Assembly: GCA_024741835.1 (NCBI GenBank) | Contig: JAENRP010000115.1 | Coordinates: 54,651 to 118,650, forward strand | DNA from: Diplocarpon mali | Lineage: Eukaryota > Ascomycota > Leotiomycetes > Helotiales > Drepanopezizaceae | DNA: 64,000 nucleotides | Direction: 5' to 3' | Part shown: in pieces, positions 24,576-35,899 of the stretch | Position numbering within the stretch: position 1 is the first letter of the stretch | Layout of the letters: each line of letters begins with the position of its first letter | Notes under the pieces: model-generated | The model's database searches: none | What the model was told of the DNA's origin: nothing | What the model saw: only the letters and a program-made list of their open reading frames with translations | Made by a program: the position numbers and the translations under genes

Positions 24576-25181
24576 CCTGTGAACACTAGATCCGATCAGG
24601 ATAATATGACGCCGTCGTTTGGCCCTCGTACTGCTTGTTTATGACCTTGGTGTCAGGTACCAAGGTTTCTGGGCGTGACCCTGCACAACCCCGACTGTCT
24701 CTCTTATCTCCATCTCGCGCACAAACCTCATTCTCGAACAGAACATCCTCTCGGTCCTATCTCTTGGTCCTAGAGCCATATCTGTAGCTGCAATGCTGCA
24801 GAGACCATGGGGACGGCGGGCGCAGCATGCAGTTGCCAGAAGCTCCAGCTGATATTCACCCGTTTCCGGGGGGGCGCCAGCCACAAGCCAGACATCACCC
24901 GACGGGGAACTTCTTGTCCAACTTGGTATATTTGCGATTCCATAAGCGCCTTGATTTCCTCGTCTTTGATTTCCGCCTGGCGGTGTGAGGCGTCTTTAGT
25001 GGCATATTCAGCTTATCGGCTCGAGCAGAGGTCGTTGGGAATATACTGTTCCAAAAGGGGTTGTTTGGTCATATTCCCTTTCTCGTGTTCCTTTCTATAA
25101 GAGATGGCCGCCTCTCTGTTGCGACTCTCCAGCAGAGTTCCGCTCATCTGACTCCAAATTATCTTTATACCACCTTCAAAT
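24576..25181 (+). promoter_or_regulatory. Upstream region of the secreted-protein gene
   Basis: Start of the base-balanced island. A TATAAG box at 25,096-25,101 lies about 80 bases before the start codon, followed by CT-rich leader (CTCTCTGTTGCGACTCTCC). Short frames here (e.g. 24,807-25,100) have no protein features. No RIP bias is seen. Confidence 0.55.
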
Positions 25182-26479
25182 ATGCGCGCGACACTCGCAG
25201 CCTCGGCCTTCGCAGCTCTTGCCCTGGCCGCCCCTCGTCCTCAAGCCATTGACATCGATGTTATTGATGCACTGCCCAATCCCCAGCTTGACACAGCTCC
25301 ATCAAATGCCACCTCAGAGACGGTCCCAATCGTGCCTGTTGCATCAGCGGTCCAGGTTGCCGATGCATCAGTGACTGATGTTGCCCAGACCAAAGGGAAA
25401 CGCGAGCTTCTGAACAAGAGGGATGGGAACTGTGCTGTGCAGTCTGCTGGTACGGGTACTCAAGTATCCACGTAAGCCGTATGCTCACCCTCACCGGTCA
25501 ATGACTGACAAACCGGACAGTCCAGACGATTCGGCAGATTCATTCCTGAAGTGGCAGCCATTCAAGGACAACGCTGCTGCTGCTGCTCTTCCAGCAAACG
25601 TTCCTCAAGGATACAGCCTGGCCTTCTCAAACCTCGAGGGATCCTCGCAGACAGTCTCTTATCTCGGATTCCAGACGATCAGCAAATACGATCCAGTCAC
25701 CTGCGCCAGCTACTGCGATCAACTCGATGGCTGCATTGCGTTCAATCTCTACTACGAACGCGATCCATCCGAGGACCCAAATGTCACGGACTGCCCTAAC
25801 CCACCATCCGTGACTAATATCAAGTGTGTTCGCTGGGGGGTCCAGATCAACAAGACAACGGCGACAAATGTGGGAGAGACAAGAGGTGGCAGGCTCTCCA
25901 CGAAAGTAAAAGCGCCTAGCTAATGCCTCCCTAGATTCTTTCAAGGTCGTCATATCCGGTAGCAACGGCTATAACAAGGACGCTGCCCCAAAGTCTCAAG
26001 CAGGTTTCAGCGGTCCCATGTCACTCGGCGGTGCAATCAACGCACCCAACGACCCAGTAACCAACACAAACACCTATATGGGCTATAAATTCTTTACTTT
26101 CGCCCAAGTTGGGACCTTCGCCAATGGGGTGTCCGCTTGCACCGCCGCTTGCACCGCTCAAACCGCCTACAACGCCCGCCACCCTCCCGCGACCCCAGCG
26201 AAGCCCAGTATCTGCAACCAAGCGGTCGTCTATGTATTGAGTCAAAACAACCAGCCCCAGGGAATCTACTGCTCGATGTACACCGAACAATGGGCGGCCA
26301 ACTACGGCACCAACTCCGGCCAGTACAGAGGCAGCGACTACTGGAGTGTCAGCCAGGCGTATGCTTACACCAACGCGACGTACGCGGCGGGTTATGGCCC
26401 GATTTGTGCGGTTGGCGGGTGTCCCAAGGGCTCATACAGAGGCGGCAACTGCGGCGGGTATGGTGGAGCCTGTTCTTAA
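25182..26479 (+). CDS. Secreted Cys-containing protein, unknown function (two introns, 399 aa)
   Basis: Intact host gene. Exons 25,182-25,471, 25,521-25,885 and 25,935-26,479; both introns are 49 bp. Intron 1 is GTAAGC..CAG with CTGAC branch site; intron 2 is GTGGCA..TAG with GCTAATG. I chose the second junction because it joins NVGETR to DSFKVVISGSNGYN, as in a widespread Pezizomycotina secreted family with this motif (from memory). Signal peptide: residues 1-17; Kex2-like site LNKR (77-80) before DGNC implies a propeptide. Mature part has two related halves: LGFQTISKYDP..C..YC..LDGC..FN and MGYKFFTFAQV..C.AAC, each later with N-x-T sites, then a Gly/Cys-rich tail. Function unknown; PAN/apple-like Cys pattern is only a resemblance. 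An alternative donor at 25,870 gives a shorter protein. Confidence 0.85.
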
Positions 26480-26573
26480 TTCTGGCGTATATATCTTGGA
26501 GGTGTTAAGCGTGATTGTGGTAACAATGGGAAGGAAGGATACGGCTGGCTATACATAAAGCTATTAAAATAAT
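26480..26573 (+). other. 3' flank of the secreted-protein gene
   Basis: 94 bases between the stop codon and the solo LTR; contains AATAATT/ATTAAAAT-like A/T stretches near 26,563. The LTR probably supplies or replaces part of the transcript end. Confidence 0.4.
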
Positions 26574-26745
26574 TGTCGTGCTGTATTTAGAGGTAGATTC
26601 CTAGTGGTGGCAGAAGCTTGTAAAATTCTACTCTAACTGTATATCTGAGCTCCCTTTATAGAAGTGCTCCGTGGCCACTTCAGGGGTACATTACATAAGC
26701 CAGTCCTCAGAGGCCTCAGCGCCTGAGGCTCCTCATGGCGCAACA
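26574..26745 (-). repeat. Solo LTR of the Copia-A family (172 bp, not mutated)
   Basis: Plus strand TGTCGTGCTG..GGCGCAACA; reverse complement matches the Copia-A 5' LTR at 30,082-30,253 over the same 172 bp. The flanking duplication is perfect: ATAAT at 26,569-26,573 and 26,746-26,750. CA and TG dinucleotides are retained here, unlike in the full-length copy, where they are TA. Confidence 0.95.
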
Positions 26746-26750
26746 ATAAT

Positions 26751-27380
26751 GCAATCAAAGAGCATCCGTGATAGACAGGCGACGAGGTGACCTCGAAATC
26801 ATGAATTGTGATATCCCGAACATATCGTTCGGGAGATACTTGATGGTTGTTGATTCTATGCCCATCTGAAGACATCGTCTGTCATCACTATTAGGACCGG
26901 AACGCTAGGGGCTCCTTGCAAGCTCGGTAGATTCTCATGGTGTAGACGGCGCAGGTACCCGGTGTAGCTGATTACTCGTGAAAACCAAGTCAGGGCTATA
27001 AAAAGTACGAAATACTCAAAAGCTGAGCAGAATTCAGGTCTAGATTTGTATAACATTTCAGATCTCGAGGCAGCCACTGATGTTTTCTCTCTTTCCGAAA
27101 GGCTCGGACCAAACACGACATCAAGTCAAAGATGAAATCACTTACCGATATTCCTTTCATCTGGGCCTGACCAAGCGGGCCCTCAGTCACACAGAATTGG
27201 GAGGGTATGGACACGTGTTTCCAGCGGGGTATCAAATTTAGCGAATCCCCCTACGAGCGTAGTAAACAACCGACTAGCGAGCAGAACATGAAGCGCAGCC
27301 CAGCAAACATCGCCAAAATCGAAACCCATCCACGCCCCCGCAGCCGCCCAGCGATCTACCTGCACCGCACACGAGAAGAC
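26751..27380. other. Intergenic, base-balanced
   Basis: Unique-looking sequence. Short frames on both strands lack start context, signal peptide or recognisable domain. I see no gene or repeat. Confidence 0.5.
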
Positions 27381-27686
27381 CTATCCAGAAAAGGGGACCG
27401 GGGCATTCCTCTTGGCCACGCTCTCTGGATCGGCTGGGACAGAGCGCTTGGTGTACGTTGGTTCGAAGCCGGCGTCGGCTGGTTCTCGGGCCGCGGAAGG
27501 GCGTGTTTCGGCTCCGCGGTGGTCGTGTCCCGTCTCGAGGTCGCGAGCGCTGAGAGGCAGGAGAGGCTCTGCTGGGGATTCTTCTCTGGCTGCGACAGAG
27601 TCGATGGGCTGTACTATCGGGCCGTGAGCGGCGGCAGCGGCAATGAGGGATGCCAGAAGCCCCATGAGGATTGTCTTGGAGTACAT
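27381..27686 (-). CDS. Small secreted peptide precursor with Kex2-type sites (101 aa)
   Basis: ATG at 27,686 is chosen over an upstream in-frame ATG because it starts a clear signal peptide (MYSKTILMGLLASLIAAAAA, cleavage near residue 20-22) in context ATCAAG-ATG. No cysteine. The rest is Pro/Ala/Glu/Arg-rich. Two Lys-Arg pairs at residues 80-81 and 92-93 would release SVPADPESVA and a C-terminal NAPVPFSG if cut and trimmed by Kex2-type enzymes. Single exon, stop TAG at 27,381. Candidate effector, small secreted protein or peptide-type precursor; no family recognised. A long opposite-strand frame (27,207-27,722) overlaps but has no protein features. Codon use matches the neighbouring gene, with no RIP marks. 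Confidence 0.65.
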   Translation of the reverse strand: MYSKTILMGLLASLIAAAAAHGPIVQPIDSVAAREESPAEPLLPLSARDLETGHDHRGAETRPSAAREPADAGFEPTYTKRSVPADPESVAKRNAPVPFSG

Positions 27687-27850
27687 CTTGATGGTGTGGA
27701 GCGGAATCCGAGAAAGCTGTAGGCGGTAGGGCAGATCTGAGTAGAGAGTGAATGTGAAGCTGTATGGGAGTGATCTGAGAACGATGATGATGATGATCGT
27801 GATAATGTGTGATGTCTGGGGATACTTATACAACCCAAGCTCTGCAGAAA
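27687..27850 (-). promoter_or_regulatory. Promoter of the small secreted precursor
   Basis: Minus strand: TATAAGTATC box at about 27,821-27,830, a short ATC/GAT trinucleotide run at 27,782-27,800, then CT-rich leader (TTCACTCTCTACTCAGATC) before the start codon. Confidence 0.5.
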
Positions 27851-30081
27851 ACGCCTCTCGCCTTAGACGAGGCTTGTGTCAGGCGGTTCTGTACGTTGCA
27901 GATTGAGTTAATTCTCGGCAATAGCATGAGTATGCGTACGTGTAGAATCAATTATCCGCCGCAAGGAAGCCCTACAGAGTTCTTACCGGAGTGCACTTGT
28001 CAAAAATCAGTAACTTTGTACTTCCTCAGACCAATTAAAGTTGATGATTTGAATCGAAAATAATAATATGAGCTACACACTTCTAAAAGTGACTAGATCA
28101 GTGAGGAAAAACCACGCGTATTCCGCCCGCCCTCTCTGACCCTTGCCGCCGCTTTTCCTATTATTTCACTTTGATTTATTTCCCAATCTTCCTTCCTATT
28201 TCCCTTCAAATCGAGCTTCTGAATCTGCTTATATTACGTGCATTGACAGCTGGGAAATTAAAACAGAGGAGGAGGATAAGGAGGAAGGGAGAAAACGGGT
28301 ATAGTTGATTCTATTACACAGTAGAGAGTAACGAAATGCGAGTATCTATCGAAAGACTAAGAGCGAGAAGCCCTTGTTATAGTAAGCCGTGCCCAAAGAT
28401 AGCGGGAGCCACGGGTCCAAGAGAGAGCGTATGGCAAGTCCGCACCTTAATGCTCGTCTGGTAACTCAAGACTGACTCCAATACAGTTTTGCCGTGTAGT
28501 TTGTAGGAATAGTATCGCGCTTCAACGGGGTGATATTCGTAGCGAGAAAAGCAATGGTTTAGTAAGGACGCCTTTGTAAACTCGCATCACGCACTTGAAT
28601 ATTGTTTTTAAAGGTAAATTATGGTTTAAAAACTGATTTGATATTTGATATTATACTACATACTAATTTTTTAGACATATTTCAAAAAGCCAACTGAAAC
28701 TATGTTGATTTGCGATAGCATTATAGAGATGACATATAGAGATCTTTGTATGGTGATTCTAATATTAGACCTACAGATCAGTGATGTCTGAGGGGCTAGT
28801 TGTGTCACGTACTAGTATGAGACAGCCAAACTGTAACCATCATAAGATCTTACGGCTATAGACATGCTAGTACAGTTTCAAGTGGACACAGCGGATCTAC
28901 GGCAAAAACTCCATGACTTTGCCAAAAAAAAAAAACCTTCAAACATACTACCAGAAGTGGCTGATTTGCAATTACAAGATTCGCAGATCTGAGACTTACT
29001 TTTTTCTGATCGAAACCTTCTCGCAAAAATGCTTTGAGCCACCAAACAAGCATCAAGGTAATCAATGTCGAGATTTGCGAAACTAGCAGTCTGACCTATT
29101 AATGCCGTAGGGACCAAGTCATCCTAAAAAACATGTATACTCTATTTAGGTAGGGCTTCTATCGACTTAAGTTTGCTTGTCTAATATAGTCAGCTCTTTA
29201 TAACTACGAGTTTATAAGCCCGATAATAGCATTTCGATACTACATATGAATATACACTACTTCTAAAGAGTATCGCAAAATTAGTCTGAATTTGGCTGGT
29301 CTACGAAGAACTTTTGCAAAACTAATATATGATTTATATTAAATACTAAGTCGGTGGGCTAAGTTTCGCCTTTGGATACGGTAATGAAATCAGTGGTTTT
29401 GAAATGCTAAATGTGCTTATTACGTAGGTCTCTGTATTACTTTGGGAGCCGTCAATTATGAATGAAATTAACTGCTTCGACTTCAGCAACGAGTGAAGTC
29501 AAGTTTACCAGTAAAGTTTGATCGGTTGATATTGGCATAATTGATCAACAATGAGATTACTAATAATATATCAAACGAATCGATTTGATCAATCTTGCGA
29601 CTTAATCTGCTTTGAAGAGAGGTATACTAAACAGCATTAGGATATTAAGCCTGTTGCGGTCCAAATTCATAGAGATTTGAAGAAGCCGTTAAAGGCTATA
29701 ATGCTTGATCTCAACTAAACAAAGCATAGAGGCTAAATATGTAGGGCAAAGGGTACTTATATTAAGCATATTGAATATATAATGTAAAGTTTAAAAGCTA
29801 CCTATCTGAACATATAACCCTTCTATTACTAATATAGTCTGGAATATCTAGCCAGTCTAGACATTAATTCTATATAAAAGCCGAACTCAGATACTAAATT
29901 CTCGAATATTGGTAACTGACAGGTGGCCTAGTTTCTCGTGTATCCGCTGATAAAACTTGCTTAAGATTAATTGGACTAAACAGCATTTAATAAAGATTAG
30001 TTTCAGGTTTGATAAGCGAATAGAAAGCTAAGTACTTCGAATAACAAGGATAGTATAGAAGAAGAAAAATTTTAAGATAAT
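27851..30081. other. Intergenic; base composition falls toward the AT-rich right flank
   Basis: No convincing gene. A purine-rich stretch lies at 28,263-28,297 and a run of A at 28,924-28,935. Overlapping minus frames at 28,856-29,117 (70-80 codons) could be a decayed gene fragment but show no known motif. From about 28.6 kb AT content rises. ATAAT at 30,077-30,081 precedes Copia-A. Confidence 0.45.
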
Positions 30082-30253
30082 TGTTGCGCCATGAGGAGCC
30101 TCAGGCGCTGAGGCCTCTGAGGACTGGCTTATGTAATATACCCCTGAAGTGGCCACGGAGCACTTCTATAAAGGGAGCTTAGGTATATAGTTAGAGTAGA
30201 ATTTTATAAGCTTCTGCTACTACTAAGAATCTACCTTTAAATATAGTATAATA
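30082..30253 (+). repeat. Copia-A 5' LTR
   Basis: 172 bp, TGTTGCGCC..TATAGTATAATA (from TACAGCACGACA). Differences from the solo LTR are mostly CA/TG to TA changes in the right half. GTTATTAGCACTATTTGC follows, a possible primer-binding site. Confidence 0.9.
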
Positions 30254-30393
30254 GTTATTAGCACTATTTGCAACTCTTAAGAGCAAACGATTAAAAATCT
30301 ACTATATTTAAAGACTTCTTAAAGAGGTTTCACTACTATTTTCATCTATTCTCCTTTGCCTATACGCATTATACAACCTAACTCAACGTTCTA

Positions 30394-33300
30394 ATGCTCC
30401 CAGCCAACTAATAGAACCTATACTCCCTACTATCCTAGTCAATATAAGCGAATACTAGCAAAAAGAAGCTTAAGAGCTTAGCTCTAGTAGAGTTATACTC
30501 TAGGATAGGAAGTCATAGCGAATTTGATACGCTAAGCTAGAGTTTTAAGCCGAATTTCTATGCCTTTAAAAGCATATAGAAAAGCCAAGATAGGTTAATA
30601 ACCCTAAACTATATACTATAGAGATAGGAAACCAAGCTCCGCTTTATAAGAATAAAGCTTTATACTTATTAGATCTAGAAATAGAACTGCTATAGCTTGA
30701 AAAAATTGTAAAAGAATAGGACTAAAGAGTATTGCAAAGCTACTACAAGTTGTACTAATAGTAGGAAGCTACTAATTAACAAACGCTAGCTCTATTACTA
30801 CCTGCAAAGATAATAGCTAAAGATATAGAGCTAGAGTACAAAATGGCAATAATACAATACAATCTTATAGTAGAAACGTAGAAAAGGAATAGGAGCTCCT
30901 ATACTTAATTATACCATTAGATTACTAAGATAGTATACCCTACGTTGCTTTAAGCAGTGCAATATAACTGCAAGGAAGCGGGGAAACTATTAATTCAATA
31001 GATTGTAAAGCACTTGCGCAAAGAACTAGCCCCCTTTAAAGTTAGTATAATAGAATCAATTTAAGAAGACTATAATAATAAGCTCTTTAAAATAAAGAGT
31101 AGTAAAGTAGAACCGAAGACCTAGCTTACTAGCTTTAAAGAGATCTACTGAGAAGTATAAACGTATAGAATCCCAAAGGTTCAAGGCTCCTTTATAATTA
31201 CAAAGTTTCTATAATTAGTTTACTACTAAGCTCTTACTTAATCCTAGCAGACTTAGGCAAAGCTTATTAAAGATAATAAGCTAAGTCTAAAGTATAAAAA
31301 AGATATAGTCTACTATATTAATTAGTTCTTAAGCTTAATAGATCGAAGCCTCGCAAGCTCTTTATTAAAGGCAACCCTTAGAATATACGCCTTACTTAAA
31401 GGAGTAGGCGATTATACTAATCTAAGAGCATTAAGTAAAGGCAAGGTAAAGAAGACTCTTAAAGGGAGCGTTAAAAAGTGCCCTTGTCCTTAGGTCAAAA
31501 ATCACTTTTAAAACCTAAAGGAGTATAATAGGCTAAAATACGCCTTAACTAGCGCTAAGGAAGGTACGCTTTAAAACCTCCTTAGCTATAATAAGATCAA
31601 AAGAATATATGAAAACCTTACTTCCTTAAAATAGAAAGAGCTTTAAGCTAAGCTCTCTTATATTAAATAAGCTCCTATAGATCAATTCAAAGAAAGAATA
31701 TCTGCTAAAGCTTTAAGAAGTAGCAAATCTAAGATTATCGCCGCCCTTTTAAATCCAGCTCTCTTTAAAGACTTTACCCTAGGAATATACTCTACCCTTA
31801 AAGCTCCTTATACTCTCTCGAATATAACCCTACTTAATAACTGCGCTATAATATACCTTATTAATCGAAAGGAGCTTCTAGTTCCTAGATTATTAAAAAT
31901 CGCATATCCCTAGGATTATATAAAGGCAGGAAGCTCGAGTCTACTAATAAAAGGGAAGGGTATACGTTTGATAAAAGGGGTTCTTACTAATAGAGGAGAC
32001 TTAAAGCTTAGGAATATAGCACTTATAGATAAGTTCAATATTAATATTATCTTAAAGCCTCTTTTAAAGAAGGCTAAGGTATAGTATATAAGCTTAAATG
32101 CAATACTCTAAAGGGGTATAGCAGATAATAACGTAGTTATAAAGCAGCTAAAGCGTAGGTCGAATGTTATAGTATTTGAATATAAGCCTATTAACTTTTA
32201 TAACGCTCTTAACTTGCTATACTATACTCAACCAACCTACTTAGCTTTTCCTACTTTATAACAGCGTCTATAAAGCTAATATAAACTCCTAAGGAGCAGC
32301 GTATTCTTAAGAGCTAAGAACGATTTAATAGATATTTAGCACCTTTAATTAGGCTATTTAAGAGCTAAGGCGTTTAAGAAGCTTATATTAAACGCAAAAG
32401 GGGTAAAGATCAAAGGGAAGCTATAAATCAATTATAAAGCTTGCGCTTAGGCAAAAGCTAAGTAAAAGCCTTTTAAAAGAGAGTCAGATTTTAAGGCTCT
32501 AAGACCGTTCTTTAAGTACTCCTAGGACCTATTTGACTATAGTACATCAAGCCTCTCCTTAGAAAGCTAGCTTCTCCTAATTAAGGATGAATTTAATAGG
32601 AAGTTATTTGGATATACTCTACTCTATAAGTCCTTAACACTAGTTTTAAGAGCTCTTTAATCTTTTAAAGCATAGGTAAAGCGCTATTATAGCCTCTCCT
32701 TATATATTCTAAAGAGCGATAATAATACTTTAGTATTTCCCTTATAGGAAGTATCGAAATATAGAAAGTGGTGCGAAGCTAAAGGTATAGAGGTAGAAGT
32801 CACTCTATCTTATACTTATAAACCAAATAGAGCTTCCAAGAGAGTAGGAGTAGAGATTATTAAAAAGGTACTTACTATACTAATCTTTATAAACCTCTTA
32901 AAGCACCTATAGCCTAAAGCCGTACTAGCTGCAATATACCTTTATAATATCGGCCTATTAAAGCGTAAGGAATAGAAGAGTCCAAATGAGGTACTTTAGC
33001 TTTAGTTTAAATAATACTTTAAGTAGTATAATCCGCAGATTACTATAAAGCTTACTACTAATTTAAAACTAGAATAGAAGGGTATAAAAGTGTATAAAGC
33101 GCGCGCGTACTTATTAGCAAAGGAGAAGGAAGCTTTAAAGAATAAAAGAGCTTTTAAAACTATATCATAAGGGTATATTAGATACTTAATTAATTACTGC
33201 ACTACTAATATATATAGGATCTAAGTGCTTAAGCTCCGAAAGGTTATAATCTCTTAAAACGTTAAGTTTGATAAGTCCAAATTCTACTTTAAAGAGTATA

Positions 33301-34824
33301 AAAAGGTAGCTGGCCACCTGCTCCTAATTATTAAGGAGATTATATAAATAATCGAAAAGGAGGAGGAGGAAGCTTAAGACGCTAAATTAATTATTAAAAA
33401 TGTAAAGGAAGCTTTAAATAAGCAGCCTGCAGATAACCTAATAGAAGGTAAGCCTATTAATCTTTTACTAATAGAAGCTCTAAGCTCAGATCTATTAAGG
33501 GCTATTATCCCTTATAAGGCTACTTATAGCGTTTCTACTCTAGCTACTTAAAAGCAGCTGCCTAGTAATAAAGGGTTAAACGCTTTAAGACAACTATCAA
33601 TAGTTAGAAGGAGCGTCGAAAGCGATATTATAACTGCCAATTCCGCCGGAGAGCGTAATACCAGGCCTTTAGTTACTATATAGACTAAGCAATCGCAAGG
33701 GCAAGAGCAGGCCTTTCAATTACTAAAAGCTCTACTATAGGCAACTAGTAAAGAAGCATACCAGCTCTTATTAAAAGCACCGATCGATCAAGAGCTACAC
33801 TAAGATATAGAAGCTCTTAAGGATAATACTAAAAGAGGGAGCTCTTTAAAACTAATAAAAGCTTAGCCTAAAGTACTTAATATAAGGGCCTTTTGAAAAC
33901 GCAAAAAGCCTAATAAAGAGTAGGAAATAGTACCTATACTACTCTACAGGTCGAAAAGGAGAAGAGGAAGTAGAAATACCATATACGCAATATGCATTAA
34001 GGATCTCCTACTAGCCCTTAAAGAACTTAAAATACATTAATTAGAGTAAGTAAATAGCTTTATATCGACTTTCTAGCTAAGTCAGGAGCCTATAAGAACT
34101 AATAGAGAAGAGTATAAAGCAGTATACTATATTATTACTATAGCAACTTAATCTAAAAGCTCTAAAGGAAACTCTACCCTTCTAATCCCACCTTAAGACA
34201 AGCTTCCTAAAGCGCCAACTCACTAAAAGGAGCTTGCAAATCACCCTTTCGGAAAGCAATTTGAAAAGGGAGCTAAAACTAAGATCAAGAACCTAAAAGC
34301 GCGCAATTGCTAAAGAGTAATCGATAGAAGCAAAGCTACTATAAGGCCTATACTACTAAAGTGGGTCTTTAACTATAAGCTAAACTCCTCTAAGGAGATT
34401 AGCCGCTTTAAGTCAAGAATAGTAGTAAAGGGAGATCTTTAAGAGGAAGCTTCTATTTTCTCTACCTATATTATAACACTTATATTAAGATCTTTTAAAG
34501 TTATAATAGCAATAGCCGCTAAATTTAATATAGAGCTTTAATAGTTCGATATTATTAACGCCTTTATAAATGCTAAAAGAGACCCTTAAAGCGCGCCAGT
34601 TATTTGCTTCTTACTAGATAATTAAAAGTAGAAAGATAAGGTAGTAAAGCTCGATCGCGCCTTATATAGCCTTTAAGACTCCTTAGCGCTTTAGTATAGG
34701 GATTTTACTAGTATTCTAAAGTCTCTGAAGCTTACCCCTCTTAGTAAAGAGCCTTATATATTCATTAATAATAATAGGACTGTATTTATAGCCTTCTATA
34801 TTAATAATATATAAGTAATATACT
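30394..34824 (+). pseudogene. Copia-A gag-pol remnant
   Basis: Probable start ATG 30,394 (MLPAN). A long Lys/Ser/Leu-rich gag has a Cys/His motif near 31,465-31,510 (KCPCP-stop-VKNHF). Protease/integrase lie at about 31,850-33,100 with NCAIIYLINRKELL and IALIDKFNINI, then a linker ending in a Lys/Arg-rich segment. RT starts near 34,330 (LKWVFNYKLNS, RFKSRIVVKGDLQE if stop is Gln), with FDIINAFINA and FYINNI (from FYVDDI) near 34,795. Stops are at Gln positions throughout and indels seem rare. It is closest in this window to Copia-B. Confidence 0.82.
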
Positions 34825-35238
34825 TGTTGGTACGCAGATTCCTATGCAGGAGGCAAGCTGCCCTCGTTCCTGGGGTCATCCTACACAGCTGTACCATATG
34901 CGATATAAGGGGTTTCGTATGTATTTCGGACGGCTATTCAGCCGGAGGACTTCGAAAGGATATCCATATGCGGCTAGAAGGGACTATAAGAGGGAGGATA
35001 TTTATAGGTATAAAGGTACTATCTCGGTTATATAGAGATAGACAAACATTATAATAGATTCTTTTTAATAATAAGTACTTAACTATATTTACGTAAATAT
35101 CGATTACCAGTATAGAACCTATACTAATCAGTAGTAGTACCTTTACTACAAATAGCAAGGTTATTAAACTAAAGAATTCTTTCTTAATTTAAGGAGTACT
35201 TGATTGTATTTCCAGCTTACCTTAAATACCAACCTAAA
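34825..35238. other. Orphan segment, possibly an LTR-like insertion
   Basis: Starts TGTTGGTACGCAG exactly where Copia-A stops. The first 170 bases keep CA/TG and have higher GC, then AT content rises. CAAGGTTATTAAAC near 35,156 resembles a TG..CA end plus primer site. I found no second copy and no matching duplication, so identity is open. Confidence 0.35.
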
Positions 35239-35430
35239 TATTATGGAGACCTGAGATGGATAGGTCTTATAACATATATCATATGATCGGCGCAAGATAA
35301 TAGGAGGATAAAAGGGCCATCTTCTATATATAGAGATAGCGCGCGTTGCTATAATATTGAATATATCCTATACTTAGGACTTATTCCTAATATCTTATCT
35401 AAGAGAGCCCGCTTATAATGCTTCCTCCTT
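35239..35430 (+). repeat. Candidate Gypsy-4 5' LTR
   Basis: TATTATGGAGACCTGAGATG at the left, a GGATAAAAGGG promoter-like box near 35,303 and CCGCTTATAA near 35,410. Based on texture only; no partner LTR in the window. Confidence 0.25.
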
Positions 35431-35899
35431 TTGTTTTTAAGTCTTCCCTTAGGCCTATTCTTATATTATCTCCCCTTTGTTTTATATTAGTGACCTACGC
35501 AAGGACCGATTTCTTAAGATTTCTATCCTTATATAACCTTATCGATCTCTTGGTTTGCAAATAAGAGACCGGCCTTTCTAAAAAAATACATTTTCGAAAC
35601 ACTTATAGCATTTTGATCAACTTTAAAAACCTTATCCTTAATTGCCTAATTACTTAGAACTGTCGATTTTCGTTTAGCAACTATTAATAACCTTAGATTT
35701 TCCCTTTTCGGCTCTGCTTTGAAAACCCCTATTTTCTTCCTTAACTCTGAGATTTTCGGAATTTTCGGCTTCTTAGTATAAAAAGTTTGGCGAACCTTAT
35801 AATAGCAATCTTAAATAGCAGTAGTTTTAAGTACTTAAGTAATACTAAGCGCAAACTTCAACTAAAGGTATCTCCTTAAAGTCCTTAGAAATCCGAATC

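Larger units (their letters stand above)
30082..34824 (+). mobile_element. Copia-A: RIP-degraded Ty1/Copia element, 3' end missing
   Basis: Begins with a 172-bp LTR (30,082-30,253) of the same family as the solo LTR at 26,574. Gag, integrase and the first part of RT follow on the plus strand. The frame stops inside RT at about 34,824, just after the catalytic box, where different and less mutated sequence begins. No 3' LTR was found in the window, so the element was truncated or interrupted there. Confidence 0.85.

Noticed and set aside
24639..25252. Several short frames in the upstream region of the secreted-protein gene
   Set aside because: Mutually overlapping on both strands, no protein features, and they overlap the promoter TATA box and leader.
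25423..25923. Reading the middle exon as a stand-alone 166-codon gene
   Set aside because: It reads through intron 1 and intron 2; the spliced model gives a signal peptide and restores the conserved VVISGSNGYN segment.
27183..27365. Minus frame just past the small secreted gene
   Set aside because: Begins with GTG rather than ATG, no splice sites joining it to the upstream gene were convincing, and no motif.
27207..27722. Plus-strand frame of 171 codons over the small secreted gene
   Set aside because: No domain or signal peptide, Arg/Gly/Trp-rich composition typical of the reverse of a GC-rich gene; the minus-strand frame has signal peptide, start context and TATA box.
28856..29117. Overlapping minus frames of 70-80 codons
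   Set aside because: No recognised motif, two frames equally open, poly-A tract inside; kept only as possible decayed fragment.
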